From Dyadobacter fermentans DSM 18053 (GTDB lineage Bacteria; Bacteroidota; Bacteroidia; Cytophagales; Spirosomataceae), in the NCBI RefSeq assembly GCF_000023125.1, contig NC_013037.1, positions 5,496,501-5,560,500 on the forward strand: a stretch of 64,000 bases of DNA, written 5' to 3'. Of this stretch, positions 53,128 to 62,877 are shown piece after piece (within the stretch, counting starts at the first letter, position 1; every line of letters begins with the position of its first letter). Under the pieces are notes generated by a model. It ran no database searches. It worked only from the letters and a program-made list of their open reading frames with translations, and had not been told where the DNA came from. Made by a program: the position numbers and the translations under genes.

Positions 53128-54330
53128 TCAATAGACGCCAATATTTGCTTGTTTTTTAAAGTCAACAGCAATGTGTTCGGCACTATGCATTCGCTTGAAT
53201 TTGTCCAGATTGGCGCATTGCTCATCATACTGTCCCACCACCGCAGGATCTCTGTGAGCAATACGGGCCACAATCGATGCCATTTCCTCAAGGTCTTTGC
53301 AAAGGAACCCAATATTCCCCACTTCACTCGATAAGTAATCGAAGAAAGGATGTTGAAGCGCCACAATCGGCCTGACGAAATCAATCACATCCATGATCGA
53401 TCCGCTTGCCCTGAAAATGAATTGGTGCGGTTCATAGAAGAAAACAGCATAATCGATTTTTTGAGTTTCGCTGGTAAATGTTTCGCGCGATATGTATTCT
53501 GAGGGGTTTTCACTGATAAAGTCCTCCACCAGATCATTTTTGTACGGCTGGGCGTCCTTGTCGATCGGGCCTATTGTTACAAATCTCAGCAAGCCGTCGG
53601 CGATTTCTTTCGAAAGCATTTCGGCCAATTTATAAACCAGATGAGCATTCTTTCGGGTCGCTAAGCTGCCGACCTGACCGATATTAACAGGCGACGGTGC
53701 AGTATGGAGTGGCGCATGTGGCCTATCCGAATAAGGGTAGGGATGGTCAATTTCGATTACTTCTTCAGAATAGAGATGGCCGTCTTGCACCAGCCTTTTT
53801 TTAGAAATTTTGTTCAGTAAAATGTAACGAAGGTTTTTTGCGTGAGTTTCAATAAGTCTTTTGTAAATCGACCCCATCTTTCGTTCCCAGGAGTTATCGG
53901 CAGAATATATGAATTCTATTTCGCCGTGCATGACCAGCATTATCTCCGTGTTCTTGTAAACCTTTTTGAGATATTTAATCATCAAAAGCGACACAGGGTG
54001 GGCTTTAAATACAAAGACCTTACCTGTTTTAGACTTATTGGCATTCGCGAATATTCTGATAAATAATAGTAGGTCTGATACGGTATTCCGGGTTGTTTTA
54101 ATGATTTTCCCAATCTTATCATTTCGAACAGTCTTTTTTCTGATTGGAAAAAATTGTAATCGCACCTTCTCCTGACCACCTAAAAAGTCTTTGACCCGGT
54201 CCTGGTGATCGCTCTCCGAGTAGAACACAATTTGATCTTCCGGATAGACGTTCGTCAACACTTTGAGCATAGAAGCATTAAATACGGCATGTGTGTGGTT
54301 AAGGGAATTAGCATCAATTGCATAAATCAT
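53128..54330 (-). CDS. Putative glycosyltransferase (GT-B, distant)
   Basis: The 400-residue protein begins 'MIYAIDANSLNHTHAVFNASMLKVLTNVYPEDQIVFYSES' and has a GT-B-like layout. It ends with a donor-domain pattern ('VNIGQVGSLATRKNAHLVYKLAEMLSKEI' and 'DYAVFFYEPHQFIFRASGSIMDVIDFVRPIVALQHPFFDYLSSEVGNIGFLC', about residues 215-370) resembling the C-terminal half of GT4 enzymes without the canonical ExxxxxxxE. Its family is uncertain. The start at 54330 is chosen because it lies 1 bp after the EpsG stop, and the upstream extension overlaps that gene. Confidence 0.72.
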   Translation of the reverse strand: MIYAIDANSLNHTHAVFNASMLKVLTNVYPEDQIVFYSESDHQDRVKDFLGGQEKVRLQFFPIRKKTVRNDKIGKIIKTTRNTVSDLLLFIRIFANANKSKTGKVFVFKAHPVSLLMIKYLKKVYKNTEIMLVMHGEIEFIYSADNSWERKMGSIYKRLIETHAKNLRYILLNKISKKRLVQDGHLYSEEVIEIDHPYPYSDRPHAPLHTAPSPVNIGQVGSLATRKNAHLVYKLAEMLSKEIADGLLRFVTIGPIDKDAQPYKNDLVEDFISENPSEYISRETFTSETQKIDYAVFFYEPHQFIFRASGSIMDVIDFVRPIVALQHPFFDYLSSEVGNIGFLCKDLEEMASIVARIAHRDPAVVGQYDEQCANLDKFKRMHSAEHIAVDFKKQANIGVY

Positions 54331-54331
54331 A

Positions 54332-55447
54332 TTAGTAGACGTATCGATACGTATTTTCAGAGAAAATCCAGATGTAAGGAACAAGCAAGCCATATGCACC
54401 TAAAATGATAGATATCATTTTGAACAGCGCATAGGTGATAATGATGATAAACCAAACCGACTTGCTCTTGACGTTAATGTATATGATGCATAGCATCAAA
54501 ATTTCGAAAGTATAAAAGTAGGTAGCTGCTCTCTGTAATGTCAAAAAGTCAACTACAAAGAAAAATACGACGTTCCCGAATGTGTACAAGTTGAGAAAGC
54601 CTTTGTATTTATCCTTTGAAATGGTAAATCGTTCTTGAAAATAGAAGAAAATTGGAAGCATTACTGCCCGTTTTGCCAGGGCCGCCACTAGCCGCTGCAT
54701 CTTACTCAATTCGGCCGTAGAGCCTATTTCATTTCCAATTTCAAGATAGGCCAGTGCTTTCTGATTCACTCGGTCTAATCCCACCCCCGCTGGAACCAGC
54801 CTTGTCAACAATTCTAGTATATTTTCAGAAATGCTGAATGACCCGAATATGATGGAAATGACGAGAAATACATATTTGTACCGAACGCTCCAATTTGCGT
54901 AATAAATAGGATAGGCTAGTAAAAATATGTAAGCGGTAACGTGTACTTGTGCTGCTACGATGGTGCAAATAATAAAATACCAGGCACGTCGGGTAATGAT
55001 AAAATGGGTAGCAAGCACACAGAGACTAATGGCTATTGACTGCCGGACAGCCATCACATCGCCTAAGAATGTTCCCCAATAGAGTACGAGCGCAAGAAAC
55101 ACAGCACCAGCATATCTATAAAAAAATATCGTCTTGATGCTTACCGTAATGATCGCCAATGCCATCAAATAAAACGTGAAGCTTGCAGAAAATATCCTGA
55201 GAAACTTGACAAACTGGACATACCCAGGTTCCATTCGCAGCAGGAAGACAGGGTCGTCGGCTGTAAATCTTGTGAAGAAAGAATAATATGGTTTCCAGTC
55301 GTTACCTGTATTCCAGCGCAAACCACTTATCATTACAAATATTATGCACATCGTTATGTAAATCGCTTTCTTAATCCGTTCAGGAACGGTCACCATTTCC
55401 AGCAGGGCAATTAGTGTAAGGACACTGAATATGATGTAATAGAGCAT
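54332..55447 (-). CDS. EpsG-family polysaccharide polymerase (Wzy-like)
   Basis: The 371-residue membrane protein has about ten helices and the EpsG hallmark 'FVMISGLRWNTGNDWKPYYSFFT' (about residues 35-57), plus 'DVMAVRQSIAISLCVLATHFI' (about 128-148), where the arginine is typical. EpsG/Wzy proteins polymerise lipid-linked repeat units on the periplasmic face. It is the only candidate polymerase in the window. It lies 1 bp from the next glycosyltransferase and 34 bp from the previous one. Confidence 0.85.
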   Translation of the reverse strand: MLYYIIFSVLTLIALLEMVTVPERIKKAIYITMCIIFVMISGLRWNTGNDWKPYYSFFTRFTADDPVFLLRMEPGYVQFVKFLRIFSASFTFYLMALAIITVSIKTIFFYRYAGAVFLALVLYWGTFLGDVMAVRQSIAISLCVLATHFIITRRAWYFIICTIVAAQVHVTAYIFLLAYPIYYANWSVRYKYVFLVISIIFGSFSISENILELLTRLVPAGVGLDRVNQKALAYLEIGNEIGSTAELSKMQRLVAALAKRAVMLPIFFYFQERFTISKDKYKGFLNLYTFGNVVFFFVVDFLTLQRAATYFYTFEILMLCIIYINVKSKSVWFIIIITYALFKMISIILGAYGLLVPYIWIFSENTYRYVY

Positions 55448-55481
55448 TATTGGCGATTTATTGTAATGATTGAATTTCTAT

Positions 55482-56294
55482 TCAAGCTTTTCTACGATTG
55501 AGAAGCTGCTTGATCTTATCTTTTCTTTCGATACCTATCAGTTTGATGATTTTGTTATTAAAAGTTATTCTGAATGCGGATTTGAACCAGCCGTAGGAAG
55601 GTATTCGTTTGTAAATGCCGTTGTTTATCTGCACGCGGCGTATTTCGCTGAGTAAGAGTCTATTGCTGGAAGTGGCACTTACCCCTTCAGTCCGCATTTG
55701 TGCAATCGTCAATGGCAGATATTCGGCATCGTTCTTGTTGAGGTAACTCAGAAGGAGGTCATAATCACCGGCAATCCGAAAGCTGGTATCGAACATCCGA
55801 TTTGCAAAAAGCTGTTTTGAATGAAATGTCCCCTGATGCGAGATGTTCATTCTGATGTTTCTGCAATAATGCTTCAACTCCGACCATTCTGAGCCTATTA
55901 CCTGATTCGACCCTTTTGAATAGACCCGCAATACTTTACCGTAGACCACCAAGCTCTTGGATTTCCCCAGTGCCGGCGCAGCATTGGCAAGTACGTCGTT
56001 ATCGAAAAGGAAGTCGTCAGCATTGATGAACAAGAGCCAGTCCCCCGTAGCCGCACGAACACCTTTGTTCATGGCGTCGTAAATGCCTTTATCCGCCTCG
56101 CTTATCCAGTAAGAGATTTGCGATTCGTACTTCCTGATGATATTCAAGGTATTATCGGTGGACTTGCCGTCGATAACTATGTATTCAAAATTGTCGTAAG
56201 TCTGATTTATAATACTTTGAATCGTATCTTCAATGTATCTTTCACCGTTTCTTACAACAGTTATGACTGATATTTTCGGGCGATCTTGATTCAT
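55482..56294 (-). CDS. GT2-family glycosyltransferase
   Basis: The 270-residue GT-A enzyme has the GT2 fingerprint 'KISVITVVRNGERYIEDTIQSIINQTYDNFEYIVIDGKSTDNT' (residues 5-47) and the DxD-like 'FINADDFLFD' (about 89-98). It resembles WcaA/colanic acid-type transferases. Donor and acceptor are unknown. The strand continuity and 17-bp gap to the next GT2 gene show that it belongs to the main operon. Confidence 0.92.
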   Translation of the reverse strand: MNQDRPKISVITVVRNGERYIEDTIQSIINQTYDNFEYIVIDGKSTDNTLNIIRKYESQISYWISEADKGIYDAMNKGVRAATGDWLLFINADDFLFDNDVLANAAPALGKSKSLVVYGKVLRVYSKGSNQVIGSEWSELKHYCRNIRMNISHQGTFHSKQLFANRMFDTSFRIAGDYDLLLSYLNKNDAEYLPLTIAQMRTEGVSATSSNRLLLSEIRRVQINNGIYKRIPSYGWFKSAFRITFNNKIIKLIGIERKDKIKQLLNRRKA

Positions 56295-56311
56295 GAGGAG
56301 ATCGATTGTTA

Positions 56312-57235
56312 CTAGGAATTTAATTTTCTTTGTGTGATTTTCATGATTTTCTTCGCCATGAACGCAACACTCACATATCCATCAATGCTTTTCAATAGGT
56401 TCTGGCCATAATGGTATTTGTAAGTATTGAAAAGAATCCGCGCCTTGAATTGCTGTTTAACCTTAGTTTGGTTGTAGTAATTTTTAATAAAATACCATTT
56501 AGCCCAATCATAGTAAATTTTTAAGGTCGTGCTATTTGTTGTCGTGATAGATTCCTGGTGATGTTTGAATTTAGATAGGTATTTGTTAACGCAGGCGATG
56601 CGCGAGTACGAAGGATTCCGGGTTGATAGCAGAAAAATCAGCAAATCATTACCTGCACCGTATCTTGGGAAATTTAAATTGTCGGAATTTGGAATGTCGA
56701 TCACAAGACTTTCTACAATGTCAGATTTCCGGAAAATGGCGCATCCGGGAGAGTCCGGAAAGGAGATATTGTTGATGTACAATTTCTCGTCCCGATACTT
56801 TGAAATCGAAATGGTCGTGTGTTGTTGGTAAGTGGACTTTTCCAATACCTTCCCATCGCTCGTAATCTCCTTATAACCTGTCATTACAAAAGCAACATCA
56901 GGTGCGAATACCGCCATGGTCTCCGAAAGGAAATCACTTTCAATCAGGTCGTCGGACCATAGAATTTTTACGTACTCACCCTCCGCCAGGTTAAAGCAGC
57001 GCTCCCAGTTTCTTACCGGGCCTACATTGGTTTCATTCTGAAATATTCTGACCCTTTCATCTTTTCGGGCAATTTCTTGCAGAATAGCCCACGTGTTGTC
57101 GGTACTTTGATTATCCACCACTACTACCTCAAAATTGGGGTAGGTTTGGGAAAGTGCCGATTCCAATGTTTCCGTTATCAGCTTTTCACGGTTGTAGACT
57201 GGAATTGCGATTGAAACGAGGGGGTTATTGTTCAT
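56312..57235 (-). CDS. GT2-family glycosyltransferase
   Basis: The 307-residue GT-A enzyme has 'PLVSIAIPVYNREKLITETLESALSQTYPNFEVVVVDNQSTDNT' (residues 5-48) and 'KILWSDDLIESDFL' with the DD metal site (about 91-104). It resembles GalNAc- or glucosyl-type GT2 enzymes. Its start overlaps the Wzx stop region by 11 bp, indicating coupled translation. Confidence 0.92.
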   Translation of the reverse strand: MNNNPLVSIAIPVYNREKLITETLESALSQTYPNFEVVVVDNQSTDNTWAILQEIARKDERVRIFQNETNVGPVRNWERCFNLAEGEYVKILWSDDLIESDFLSETMAVFAPDVAFVMTGYKEITSDGKVLEKSTYQQHTTISISKYRDEKLYINNISFPDSPGCAIFRKSDIVESLVIDIPNSDNLNFPRYGAGNDLLIFLLSTRNPSYSRIACVNKYLSKFKHHQESITTTNSTTLKIYYDWAKWYFIKNYYNQTKVKQQFKARILFNTYKYHYGQNLLKSIDGYVSVAFMAKKIMKITQRKLNS

Positions 57236-58571
57236 GTTTCCTCAGTATTTTATAGCTGGTGATAGGTCCGACAAATGCAAAAAATGCAAGTGATATAACC
57301 GAGGCTAGGACTACACCATTCACACCCATTTCCATATATTTTCCCAGGAAGACCGCAAGCGGCAGGTTCAGGACCATGGCAATGATGGAGGTGACGAGTT
57401 GTTCCTTAGTGCGTGAAATACCATTCAAAAAATAGGCATATATATTATTCCAGATCGTTATGAGCGTATAAATGCCCATTAGCAACGGAAGATAGGCAGG
57501 GGTCTCAATTTTCGTCTTCATCCAAAACTCCACGATTTGATCGAAGAACAGGATGGTACCCACAATTACAACGAATACTGGAACAATCAGTGTGTTGAGC
57601 AGCCTGAGACGACCGCGTATCCAGGAATAATCCTTTTTCAGATAAGCTTCCGTATACGCCGACCAGAGCGGGGTCATTACCATCGCGAGTATGATGCTGA
57701 TCATGTTGAACACCCGGAACGTGATGTTGAAATAGGTCACATGAGCAGGCCCGAATAGTCTGGTAATGATGAAGTTGCTTGTTGAGAAAATGATAATGGC
57801 CGCTACCTGAATGATAAAGAAATTCAAACCGATGTTCAGGATGCTCTTGACGTGCCTACGCTTAAAAAGTTTCGCGGAGGGCGTCAGGTAAGGCCATGTT
57901 TTGTAAATAAAAATCGAGAAGCCTAAGAATGAAACAATGTAGAGCGTCGAGTATGTGAAGGCAACCGCGCCCAGATCGCCATTGATAAATCCTGGGAAAA
58001 GGTATATTGAACCAATGAACAGCGAGCCGAAGATGATATTCGGCCACGCTGTCAGGGAGTTTTGCTGAATTGCATTTAATACCTGATTGACGAGGGCAAG
58101 AATGAACCCAAGCAATGTCGATGCTACGATCCACGAGAGTGTGATTCGCAACGTGTTGTTGGATAGTGACTTACTTGTATTAAAAATGCTTTGCCAATCT
58201 AAAAAGGGAATTACGGCTAGACATAACACCAAAACCGTCAGGATGATCGAACCCAGGCATAAGTAGGCTGTCGATACATACTCTTTGGCGGCCGATTGGT
58301 TGTTTAGTGCCAGGGATTCGGCTACCCGATTTCTCAGACCGTTACCGATACCGATATCGGAGAGGCTAAGCCAGGATACTACTGAAAGAATGGTCAACCA
58401 AATCCCGTATGACTCATTCCCAAGATGTTTGAACAATAACGGTACCTGGACCAACGAGATAAGCATAGCAATGCCTTTCGCCAGAAACGAAAAAAGAATC
58501 TGGCGGTTTATGTTCCTGCTTCGCTCACTCTGTTCGATCCGCAACAAACCGGTTAATTGCCCGAAACCCAT
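57225..58571 (-). CDS. Wzx-type polysaccharide flippase (MOP superfamily)
   Basis: The 448-residue protein has about 12 helices and the O-antigen flippase pattern 'QILFSFLAKGIAMLISLVQVPLLFKHLGNESYGIWLTILSVVSWLSLSDIGIGNGLRNRVAE' in the first 90 residues. It should flip the lipid-linked repeat unit across the inner membrane. Its start overlaps the end of the tyvelose-epimerase gene by 19 bp. It is one of three parts of a Wzx/Wzy pathway present here (Wzx, EpsG, chain-length protein). Confidence 0.93.
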   Translation of the reverse strand: MGFGQLTGLLRIEQSERSRNINRQILFSFLAKGIAMLISLVQVPLLFKHLGNESYGIWLTILSVVSWLSLSDIGIGNGLRNRVAESLALNNQSAAKEYVSTAYLCLGSIILTVLVLCLAVIPFLDWQSIFNTSKSLSNNTLRITLSWIVASTLLGFILALVNQVLNAIQQNSLTAWPNIIFGSLFIGSIYLFPGFINGDLGAVAFTYSTLYIVSFLGFSIFIYKTWPYLTPSAKLFKRRHVKSILNIGLNFFIIQVAAIIIFSTSNFIITRLFGPAHVTYFNITFRVFNMISIILAMVMTPLWSAYTEAYLKKDYSWIRGRLRLLNTLIVPVFVVIVGTILFFDQIVEFWMKTKIETPAYLPLLMGIYTLITIWNNIYAYFLNGISRTKEQLVTSIIAMVLNLPLAVFLGKYMEMGVNGVVLASVISLAFFAFVGPITSYKILRKHEQ

Positions 58572-59572
58572 TCTATCATTTTGTCAATACCTTCATTTTT
58601 GCTGATCAGCGGAGCCCATCCGAAACGTGAATAGGCTTTCGAAGTATCTGCAACGAAGACCTTCTGATCGCTCTGCCGCCATGGAAGTTCTTCGTATGAC
58701 ATTTCGACTCCCAGCTTGCCTTCAAGAATTTTAAACAATTCTAGTAGAGATAAACTGTTTTCCATTCCTCCACCAATATTAAATGCCTCTCCGACAGTTT
58801 GATCCGTGTTTGAAATGGCGGAAAAATAGCAGTTGATCAAGTCGTCGGCAAACAATAGATCGCGAACCTGTTTTCCGTTCCCGGAAATGGTAAATTTGTC
58901 CTTCAAGACACCGTTCTTGATATCGACAGCCTGCCGGACAAACCAGCCGACCCATCCCTGATCAAAGGTAGAAAATTGCCGACCTCCGAAAATAGACGAA
59001 TGTCTGAAAACGATTGTTTTAAGACCAAACATTTTGGCGTAATCCAGCATGTATTGATCTGTGGCACCTTTCGAACAGCCGTAAGGTGACTGGAATTGGA
59101 GCGGAATATCTTCCTTAAAGCCGTTTTCAAAGTTCTGAGCTTCGAATCGGGTAGGGGTTTCCTGGAAATTTACCCAATCAAAATCCCCGTATACTTTATT
59201 GGTAGATGAGTAAGTTACGATGGCTTCCGGCGCATATTTACGGACCGATTCCAACAAATTGTTTCCGCCAAGGACATTGATTTCGAAATCCAGTCGCGGG
59301 TTTGCCAGAGAGGTCGTCATCGCCACCTGGCCGGCCAAATGGAACACGACATCAGGCTTGGCATCACGAATGGCAAACTCGACGTCGTTGTAAGACCGGA
59401 TATCCGCATGGTAGAACTTGAAATCACCTTGTTGCCGTAGCCAGGCCAGGTTTTGCTCGGAGCCGTAGCGGAACAAGTTATCGAATACGAAAAGCTCGTC
59501 GCCTCTTTTGAGGACCTCTGCCCCAAGATTTGAACCCAAAAAGCCGCAGCCTCCGGTTATAAGATAGCGCAT
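58553..59572 (-). CDS. rfbE: CDP-paratose 2-epimerase (CDP-tyvelose epimerase)
   Basis: The 339-residue extended SDR has 'YLITGGCGFLGSNLGAEVLKRGDELFVFDNLFR' at the start, the 'TYSSTNKVYGDF' serine motif, and the catalytic 'PYGCSKGATDQYMLDYAKM' YxxxK. 'VFRHSSIFGGRQFSTFDQGWVGWF' is, as far as I know, characteristic of tyvelose epimerases. It converts CDP-paratose to CDP-tyvelose. Its position directly after rfbH supports this. The start at 59572 is chosen from the Rossmann N-terminus. The longer frame overlaps rfbH. Confidence 0.9.
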   Translation of the reverse strand: MRYLITGGCGFLGSNLGAEVLKRGDELFVFDNLFRYGSEQNLAWLRQQGDFKFYHADIRSYNDVEFAIRDAKPDVVFHLAGQVAMTTSLANPRLDFEINVLGGNNLLESVRKYAPEAIVTYSSTNKVYGDFDWVNFQETPTRFEAQNFENGFKEDIPLQFQSPYGCSKGATDQYMLDYAKMFGLKTIVFRHSSIFGGRQFSTFDQGWVGWFVRQAVDIKNGVLKDKFTISGNGKQVRDLLFADDLINCYFSAISNTDQTVGEAFNIGGGMENSLSLLELFKILEGKLGVEMSYEELPWRQSDQKVFVADTSKAYSRFGWAPLISKNEGIDKMIEWVSGN

Positions 59573-59574
59573 AG

Positions 59575-60897
59575 TTATAGTGTAGATATGTATTGACGGA
59601 TCGTTTCTGCGATGTAGTCGTAGTGATTCTGGTTCAAACCCGGCCAAACGCCCAGCCAGAATGAATCGTTCATGACAATATCGGTATTAGTCAGGTCGCC
59701 TTCAATGCGGTGTACAATGCCCTTGTAGGCCGGCTGGCGGATAAGGTTACCTGCAAACAGCAAACGCGTTCCGATTTTTTGTTCTTCCAAATACTGCGTT
59801 AGGTCGCTTCTGTTGATTTTGCTGCCCGGCCGAATCGTGACCATAAAGCCAAACCAGCTTGGATTGCTGTGTGGCGTAGCTTCATGCAGAATGAAATGCT
59901 CTTCGAATGGCTTGAGAACGTTGTACAGAAGCTGGTGGTTAATTCTGCGCTTCTCAACAAATGCATCGGCCTTCTGCAATTGGCTCAAACCGATTGCAGC
60001 CTGCATATCAGTCACTTTAAGGTTGAAGCCGATATGTGAATACGTGTATTTGTGGTCGTAGCCAAAAGGAAGATCGCCGAGCTGCCATTCAAAACGTTTA
60101 CGGCAAGTGTTGTCTTTGCCCGTTTCGCAATAGCAATCGCGCCCCCAGTCGCGGAAGCTCTCTACAATCATTTTCAATCTGGCATTGTTGATCAGTACAG
60201 CTCCGCCTTCGCCCATCGTAATGTGGTGAGCAGGGTAGAACGACACCGTTGCCAGATCCCCGAAAGTTCCCGTTTTCTGATCACGATACGTTGCGCCCAG
60301 TGAATCGCAGTCATCTTCGATAACCCACAAATTGTACTTTTTAGCAACCTCCATTACCACATCCAGGTTGAACGGGTTACCGAGCGTGTGGGCAATCATG
60401 ATTGCCTTTGTCTTCGGAGAGACGGCCTGTTCAATGCGTTCTGCCTTGATATTGTAAGTAGGAATATCTATGTCGACAAATACCGGCACCGCACCATACT
60501 GGATCATTGGATTGACGGTGGTAGGAAAACCGGCCGCTACCGTGATAACCTCGTCTCCGGGCTTGATCTGCCTGTCACCTAATTTGGGTGAAGTAAGGGC
60601 ATAGAATGCACAAAGGTTTGCTGAGGACCCTGAGTTGACAAGAATGGATGACTTCGAGCCGAAATATTTGGCGAACTGGTATTCAAATTTCTTTCCAAAA
60701 CGTCCTGTCGTCAGCCAGCCGTCAATCATCGAATCTACGCCATATAGAAGATCCTGTTCGTCTATTACCTTACCGGTAACCGGTATGTAGCTTTCGCCGG
60801 GAATGATCTCTCTTTTGATCTTGGCCTGAATAACAGGAAGCAGTGCGTTTAACAGATTTTGATCTATATTGGCTAGCTGAGCTAATAATTGTTCCAT
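59575..60897 (-). CDS. rfbH: CDP-4-keto-6-deoxyglucose-3-dehydratase (E1, RfbH/DdhC)
   Basis: The 440-residue PMP- and [2Fe-2S]-dependent enzyme removes the 3-hydroxyl of CDP-4-keto-6-deoxyglucose. It has an aspartate-aminotransferase fold, but the Schiff-base Lys is replaced by His ('[16 protein letters not shown]', about residues 216-231), the hallmark of E1. Cluster cysteines are in '[10 protein letters not shown]' and '[12 protein letters not shown]'. It needs an E3-type reductase. None is visible in the window. It lies 2 bp from the epimerase and reductase genes on either side. Confidence 0.95.
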   Translation of the reverse strand: MEQLLAQLANIDQNLLNALLPVIQAKIKREIIPGESYIPVTGKVIDEQDLLYGVDSMIDGWLTTGRFGKKFEYQFAKYFGSKSSILVNSGSSANLCAFYALTSPKLGDRQIKPGDEVITVAAGFPTTVNPMIQYGAVPVFVDIDIPTYNIKAERIEQAVSPKTKAIMIAHTLGNPFNLDVVMEVAKKYNLWVIEDDCDSLGATYRDQKTGTFGDLATVSFYPAHHITMGEGGAVLINNARLKMIVESFRDWGRDCYCETGKDNTCRKRFEWQLGDLPFGYDHKYTYSHIGFNLKVTDMQAAIGLSQLQKADAFVEKRRINHQLLYNVLKPFEEHFILHEATPHSNPSWFGFMVTIRPGSKINRSDLTQYLEEQKIGTRLLFAGNLIRQPAYKGIVHRIEGDLTNTDIVMNDSFWLGVWPGLNQNHYDYIAETIRQYISTL

Positions 60898-60899
60898 AG

Positions 60900-61796
60900 T
60901 TAGTTAGTGTAATAAAATTTTACCGTGTTTCTGATCGCCTCCTGTAAGTTATAGTTTTTGAAGCCTAGAGACACGGCTTTTGTGGATGCATTGTAAAACT
61001 TGTCATTCTCTCCTGAGCGCTGCGGAATGGCACCCCAGTTCCAGAGTTCAGGGTTAAAATCGGGGATTTCCTTCGCAAAACGCTCTGCAAGGTCCCTCAG
61101 ACTATGGCAAGTTCCTGAGCCAAGGTTGATGACCTGGTTCTCAATCTCCTGTAAAGGTCGGGAAGTAATTTTATGAAGTACGAATGAGGCCAGGTCGCGC
61201 ACATACATATAGTCCCTGCCTTGCGAGCCATCCGAGAGATCAATGGATTGCTTATCCTTCTGAGCGTTGATTAACAGGGGAAAGAATTTCGAATTGTCTT
61301 CGCCCTCTCCAAACATGCCGAATGGGCGGAGTATTGTGAAGCGTATGCCCGGTTTGTGAAGTAGGTACTGCGAAAACATCATTTTTGAAATTCCATAGTG
61401 TGTTTTTGGTAAACAGGGGGTCTCTTCGGTTAAAGTTTCCTGCTCCAATTGATATTCAAATGCGGTCCCAACCTGAACCCAGAACACATTCGGGTGGTTC
61501 TGAGCAACATAATCGAGAAAATCCCTCTTTTTTAGATAATTAATGTCGTAAAGAAGGTGCAGGTCCTGCTGGTATTTGACTATTCCGTAACCACTCGCAT
61601 CGATTACAATGTCTGGCTGTAAGTGGACCAGGTTCTCCCAGGTGTCGGGTTTAAGAATGTCGAGCCACAAATGGCCTGGCTTTTCGGAACTGGAACCTGG
61701 AATTGCTTCGATAGACTCATTTTCTCGAAAAACTTCCATCAGATTACGTCCTACAAACCCCGAAGCGCCGAGAATAATGACTTTGATCTTATCCAT
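60900..61796 (-). CDS. NAD-dependent SDR, probable CDP-paratose synthase (RfbS/Prt)
   Basis: The 298-residue extended SDR starts '[22 protein letters not shown]', has '[15 protein letters not shown]', and carries 'THYGISKMM' (YxxxK, about residues 156-164) and '[16 protein letters not shown]'. Its place between rfbG and rfbH, with rfbE next, points to the 4-keto reductase that gives CDP-paratose (or CDP-abequose). I cannot separate the two from the sequence. RfbE downstream favours paratose. The start at 61796 (MDKIKV) overlaps rfbG by 8 bp. Confidence 0.8.
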   Translation of the reverse strand: MDKIKVIILGASGFVGRNLMEVFRENESIEAIPGSSSEKPGHLWLDILKPDTWENLVHLQPDIVIDASGYGIVKYQQDLHLLYDINYLKKRDFLDYVAQNHPNVFWVQVGTAFEYQLEQETLTEETPCLPKTHYGISKMMFSQYLLHKPGIRFTILRPFGMFGEGEDNSKFFPLLINAQKDKQSIDLSDGSQGRDYMYVRDLASFVLHKITSRPLQEIENQVINLGSGTCHSLRDLAERFAKEIPDFNPELWNWGAIPQRSGENDKFYNASTKAVSLGFKNYNLQEAIRNTVKFYYTN

Positions 61797-62868
61797 AACT
61801 AAATTGTGCAATCTGTTGTGTTGTCAAATCCGCCGCTTGCTCTCCTTGCTCTGTTTTCAAGTACCATTCAAGTGTGTTTTGAATGGCCACACGCGCAGTG
61901 AATTTAGGCTTCCAGCCCAGATTAGCCACTGTCTTACTGATATCTAGTTTTAATAATCCGGCTTCATGTGGCTGACCGACCAGTCCTGGTTTATCGTAAG
62001 CTCCCTTACCCCAGGCTTTCAAAGCAATGTTGACAAGCTCTTCAACGGTCAGGTTGTCTTCCGACAGCGGGCCAAAATTCCAGGCATCGGAAAATGTGGT
62101 AGGATCATCGATCAGTTTCGTGCCCAGGTGCAGGTAGCCGCCGAGCGGTTCAAGCACGTGCTGCCATGGGCGTACCGATAGCGGATTTCTAACCGACACC
62201 GGCTGATCCTGGCGCAATGCACGAATGATATCAGGTATGATCCGGTCTTTTGCCCAATCACCTCCGCCAATAACGTTTCCAGCCCTGGCGCTGGCGATGG
62301 CCTTTTGATGCGCGGAATGGCTGTTGATGTTGAAAAATGAATTTCGATAGGAACTGATAATCAGTTCAGCACATGCCTTGCTCGCGCTATACGGGTCATA
62401 TCCACCCAGGCGATCATTTTCCCGGTAGGGATATTGCCATTCCTGATTTTCATAAACCTTATCAGTAGTAATGAAAATCCCGGCACAGGGCTTATCAAGG
62501 AACCGTATCGCATCGAGCACATTGGCTGTTCCAACTGCATTGACATCGAAGGTTTCTGCGGGTATTTCGTACGACAGCCTGACGAGTGGTTGCGCAGCCA
62601 GGTGGAAAACGAAATCGGGAGAGAACGAGATGATTTCATTCTTTAAACGTTCTCTATCGCGAATGTCGGCGATAACCGACTCACACATGTCATCTCCATT
62701 GATAACATTGTATAAATCGTATTCATTTTCGGGAGCAAGGGAATATCCTTTTACCTGAGCGCCCAGGGCGTGCAGCCAGGAGAGCATCCAGGCACCTTTG
62801 AATCCGGTATGGCCGGTGAGGAATACCTTTTTTCCCTTATAGTATCTTTCGAGATGTTGATAATTCAT
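61789..62868 (-). CDS. rfbG: CDP-glucose 4,6-dehydratase (RfbG/DdhB)
   Basis: The 359-residue extended SDR converts CDP-glucose to CDP-4-keto-6-deoxyglucose. Signatures are 'KVFLTGHTGFKGAWMLSWLHALGAQVKGYSLAPE' (about residues 14-47), 'HLAAQPLVRLSYEIPAETFDVNAVGTANVLDAIR' (about 88-121), 'TTDKVYENQEW' and catalytic 'YDPYSASKACAELI' (about 154-167). 'GNVIGGGDWAKDRIIPDIIRAL' is also typical. Length matches. The enzyme acts directly after RfbF. Confidence 0.96.
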   Translation of the reverse strand: MNYQHLERYYKGKKVFLTGHTGFKGAWMLSWLHALGAQVKGYSLAPENEYDLYNVINGDDMCESVIADIRDRERLKNEIISFSPDFVFHLAAQPLVRLSYEIPAETFDVNAVGTANVLDAIRFLDKPCAGIFITTDKVYENQEWQYPYRENDRLGGYDPYSASKACAELIISSYRNSFFNINSHSAHQKAIASARAGNVIGGGDWAKDRIIPDIIRALRQDQPVSVRNPLSVRPWQHVLEPLGGYLHLGTKLIDDPTTFSDAWNFGPLSEDNLTVEELVNIALKAWGKGAYDKPGLVGQPHEAGLLKLDISKTVANLGWKPKFTARVAIQNTLEWYLKTEQGEQAADLTTQQIAQFSYG

Positions 62869-62877
62869 GACCTTCGT

